DNA of 24,010 nt, taken from Choristocarpus tenellus KU-1152 (lineage: Eukaryota > Phaeophyceae). The position numbers and the translations under genes are program-made. The notes below the pieces were generated by a model, which saw only the letters and a list, made by a program, of their open reading frames with translations, was not told where the DNA came from and did no database searches. Positions 22,401-24,010 of the stretch are shown here, one piece after another. The DNA is taken from contig CAXNAD020000229.1 in the NCBI GenBank assembly GCA_964200185.2, forward strand, positions 1 to 24,010, in the 5' to 3' direction. Within the stretch, counting starts at the first letter, position 1, and each line of letters begins with the position of its first letter.

Positions 22401-24010
22401 GCCTGCCTTAGTCAAGCAGAAGTCCATTAAAAAAAAATCGAGTTGGATATCGATTTGCGGTGCTTTAACAGACTTACTGTAATTTTTGCTTTGCATCTGT
22501 TTTTCTTTATTCAGATTAATAACTTTTATTTCTCCGAGTAATCAAAGTTAAGTATTTAGACAAGGAGAGCGGACCAGGCGCAACACCAAAAACATGTTGA
22601 GCATCTTCATCACATTATTTATATTTTTATATTTTTTGTCCACTCCATTGGATTGCACTTAGTAACTCAAATTACTCTCCCCAATCGAAAAAGAAAAAGA
22701 AAAAGCACAATGATGTAGTGAACGCACAGATAGTGTCAGAGTCCAACAATCGCTAACAAATTCACACATACTACTTCTACTACTATGACTACTAATACCA
22801 CTATCACTACTACTACTGCTGCCACTACTTCCACTACTACTACCACTACCACTACCACTACCACTACCACTACCACTACCACCACCTCTACTGCCACTAC
22901 TTCTACTACCACTACCACTACCACTACCACTACTACTACTATTACCACTACCACCACTACTACTACTACTACCACTACCACTACTACTAGTATTCTAAAT
23001 AGTAAAACAACTTGCTGTTACACCAAAAAGAAAGTGATAATGCTTACACGGTTTGATATACAGCATGATGCAAACTCATAGGTAGTAGCAGTACCTATAA
23101 AAGTTGAAAAGGGTGTGCAGGCGAAAAAAAAGGGTGTGAAAAGGGTGTCCTCACCGAAGCTTCATTGCACCCTTCCACAGCACACCGACCTGTTGACAAG
23201 TCCACCACACCATCTAACCTTAAGAGACATCAACAGAAGCAGGGGAAAAGTTGAGGGATGAAAGTGTAGCTATATATCGATAGCGGTGATGTGGATAAGG
23301 TTATTTATTGAGGGGACGGGAGTATGGTTTATAGAGAATCAGTTGCACCAATAGGATTGTCTGTACCTCACAGCAAACCAATCAGACAAACGCGCAGCTG
23401 CAATAATCCCTAACCCTAAACATCAGCGCCAAGGGGTAAGTTTAGGGTAGCTTTAATAGGACAAAAAAGGGATCAGAAGAGGGGAGTCCCTAAGGATAGA
23501 TGCAAGGGAGGGATGTAAGTTATGAGGGTCAAGCCCACAAGAGAGACCCTAGGACTGAAGATGGACAAAACAGTCAGTGTGAAGCACAGGGTAGAGAGGA
23601 CAATCAATCTCACATCTCTCATGAGAAACACACCCAACACACTAATTTCAACCGCAAAAATCGAGTTTGTGTACAAAAATAAATTATATATATACATACA
23701 TATATATATATATATGTAAATAAACCTACCGGCCCCCAGAGTGTCAGCAGCCTTCCCCACTTCACCCAACCCCCACCCTCCTGTGTGTTTAGCAGCACAA
23801 AGAACAAGAAGGAACAGTGTATGCTTTCAAACAGAGAGATCAGTGTCGTGCACTATTCATGCTACCAATAATTCAAATATATTAACCTTGAAGCCACCCT
23901 ATCCAGATGCCACAGGGGCAAAGGAGAGTTCGATCACTGCAGCACCTTTTTGGCCCTCCCCCAACACATTTCTGCTTCTTCTACAAATAGCACTCACTTG
24001 TAGTTGGGGG
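19408..24010 (-). CDS. EsV-1-7 cysteine-motif protein, partial at its 5' end (gene runs off the right edge)
   Basis: Exons in coding order: 24010-23998 (weak), 23780-23730, 23213-23155, 22096-21929, 20528-20451, 20197-20115, then 19719-19408. Phases agree through 20528-20451. The core joins into tandem motifs of the pattern C-X4-C-X16-C-X2-H-X12. The first has CAVEGC, then CGAH (spacing 15). The second has CNEDGC, exactly 16 residues, CAVH, and exactly 12 residues (VVEGMINVKSKR) to the next Cys across a 1.4-kb intron. The third has CTSRDC, 14 residues, CLVH and again 12 residues to a Cys. KMVDVKSREC and GMINVKSKRC are the family's usual linkers. The last exon is Ser then Gly/Glu-rich and ends with basic clusters (GRKRIREVEDAAVKRRSV), possibly a nuclear signal. 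In brown algae the founder IMMEDIATE UPRIGHT acts in early development; the biochemical role of the motif is unknown. The 20197-20115 to 19719 junction does not match in phase, so an exon may be missing there. Confidence 0.72.
20115..20197 (-). CDS. probable exon completing the third EsV-1-7 motif
   Basis: After a GTAACAG acceptor the frame reads GLECLVHSSVACRMKPLQDC, giving C-X2-H and 12 residues to the next Cys when joined in phase 0 to the exon ending at 20451. The spacing before it is 14 rather than 16. The donor is GGGATG/GTAAGA. The exit phase (2) does not fit the last exon, leaving one junction unsolved. Confidence 0.5.
20690..20741. repeat. foldback hairpin in an intron
   Basis: ATGAAATTACTCAGCA at 20697-20712 pairs perfectly with 20719-20734 around a 6-base loop (AAACTG). 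After one mismatch the stem goes on for about six more pairs, and TATCCC/GGGATA continues it after a small bulge. It lies in the large intron between the exons 22096-21929 and 20528-20451. Confidence 0.8.
20879..20945. repeat. CAA/AAT trinucleotide microsatellite
   Basis: Runs of CAA then AAT/TAG units lie in the same intron of the EsV-1-7-like gene; they create the poly-Leu and poly-Val shadow frames on the minus strand. Confidence 0.85.
21929..22096 (-). CDS. best-supported EsV-1-7 exon
   Basis: This 56-codon, phase 0-0 exon runs from a GATAG acceptor to a GTGGAG/GTGAGT donor. It carries the second half of one motif (GEQARACGAHKGPKMVDVKS) and a full next motif up to CAVH. All Cys and His spacings after the first fit the family exactly. 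This is the strongest single piece of evidence for the gene. Confidence 0.85.
22770..22989. repeat. long ACT/ACC trinucleotide microsatellite
   Basis: About 220 bases of ACT, ACC and TCT triplets in mixed order fill part of the intron between the exons 23213-23155 and 22096-21929. Both strands are open in several frames only because of the repeat (poly-Thr on plus, poly-Val on minus); it is not coding. Confidence 0.92.
23683..23717. repeat. AT-rich dinucleotide microsatellite
   Basis: TATA/CATA units just inside the intron following the exon 23780-23730 of the EsV-1-7-like gene. Confidence 0.85.

Noticed and set aside
22736-23081. Poly-Thr (plus) and poly-Val (minus) open frames
   Set aside because: They are produced by the trinucleotide microsatellite; no real coding signal outside the repeat.
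23406-23450. CCCTAACCCTAAA resembling telomere repeat
   Set aside because: Only about two units, located inside a predicted intron and followed by unrelated sequence; too short to mark a telomere or interstitial array.
1-24010. CRISPR arrays, bacterial operons or ribosomal RNA genes
   Set aside because: No regularly spaced repeats, no Shine-Dalgarno-led gene strings and no rRNA-like sequence were seen; intron-split genes show a eukaryotic nuclear region.

Overview
The window looks like nuclear DNA of a photosynthetic stramenopile (ochrophyte alga). Genes are split by spliceosomal introns of about 50 to 1400 bases with GT-AG ends. One gene carries a three-part leader of the kind used to reach the thylakoid lumen of a red-derived secondary plastid, with Phe right after a predicted signal-peptide cut. 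A second gene carries the EsV-1-7 cysteine motif, a family known mainly from brown algae and their relatives. The transposon families (DIRS-like tyrosine recombinase, DD39D mariner, MITEs, non-LTR) also fit such a genome. The species cannot be named from the sequence. No database search was run; exon models rest on reading frame, splice signals and phase agreement.

Layout from left to right: 1-110 is the end of an exon of a plus-strand gene entering from the left, with a possible further exon at 779-855. 1270-3180 is a badly decayed stretch read here as a minus-strand non-LTR retrotransposon fossil. 3796-6067 is a plus-strand three-exon gene for an acidic, Ser-rich protein of unknown function. 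6068-7802 is a convergent intergenic stretch. 7803-10907 is a minus-strand seven-exon gene for a PsbP-like thylakoid lumen protein. 11100-11212 holds an imperfect tandem repeat.

11385-16543 is a cluster of mobile elements: a DIRS-like remnant (RNase H end plus tyrosine recombinase, minus strand), a 303-bp MITE with perfect 43-bp inverted ends, a decayed relative of that MITE, a short element whose ends match the neighbouring mariner, and a 2.25-kb mariner-like element with a dead DD39D transposase. 16544-18900 has no gene that can be supported.

19408-24010 is a minus-strand gene running off the right edge, whose exons encode tandem EsV-1-7 cysteine motifs followed by a Gly/Glu-rich tail with basic clusters. 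Its introns hold microsatellites and a foldback hairpin. The three better-supported genes do not form one pathway; they are ordinary single nuclear genes separated by transposon debris.
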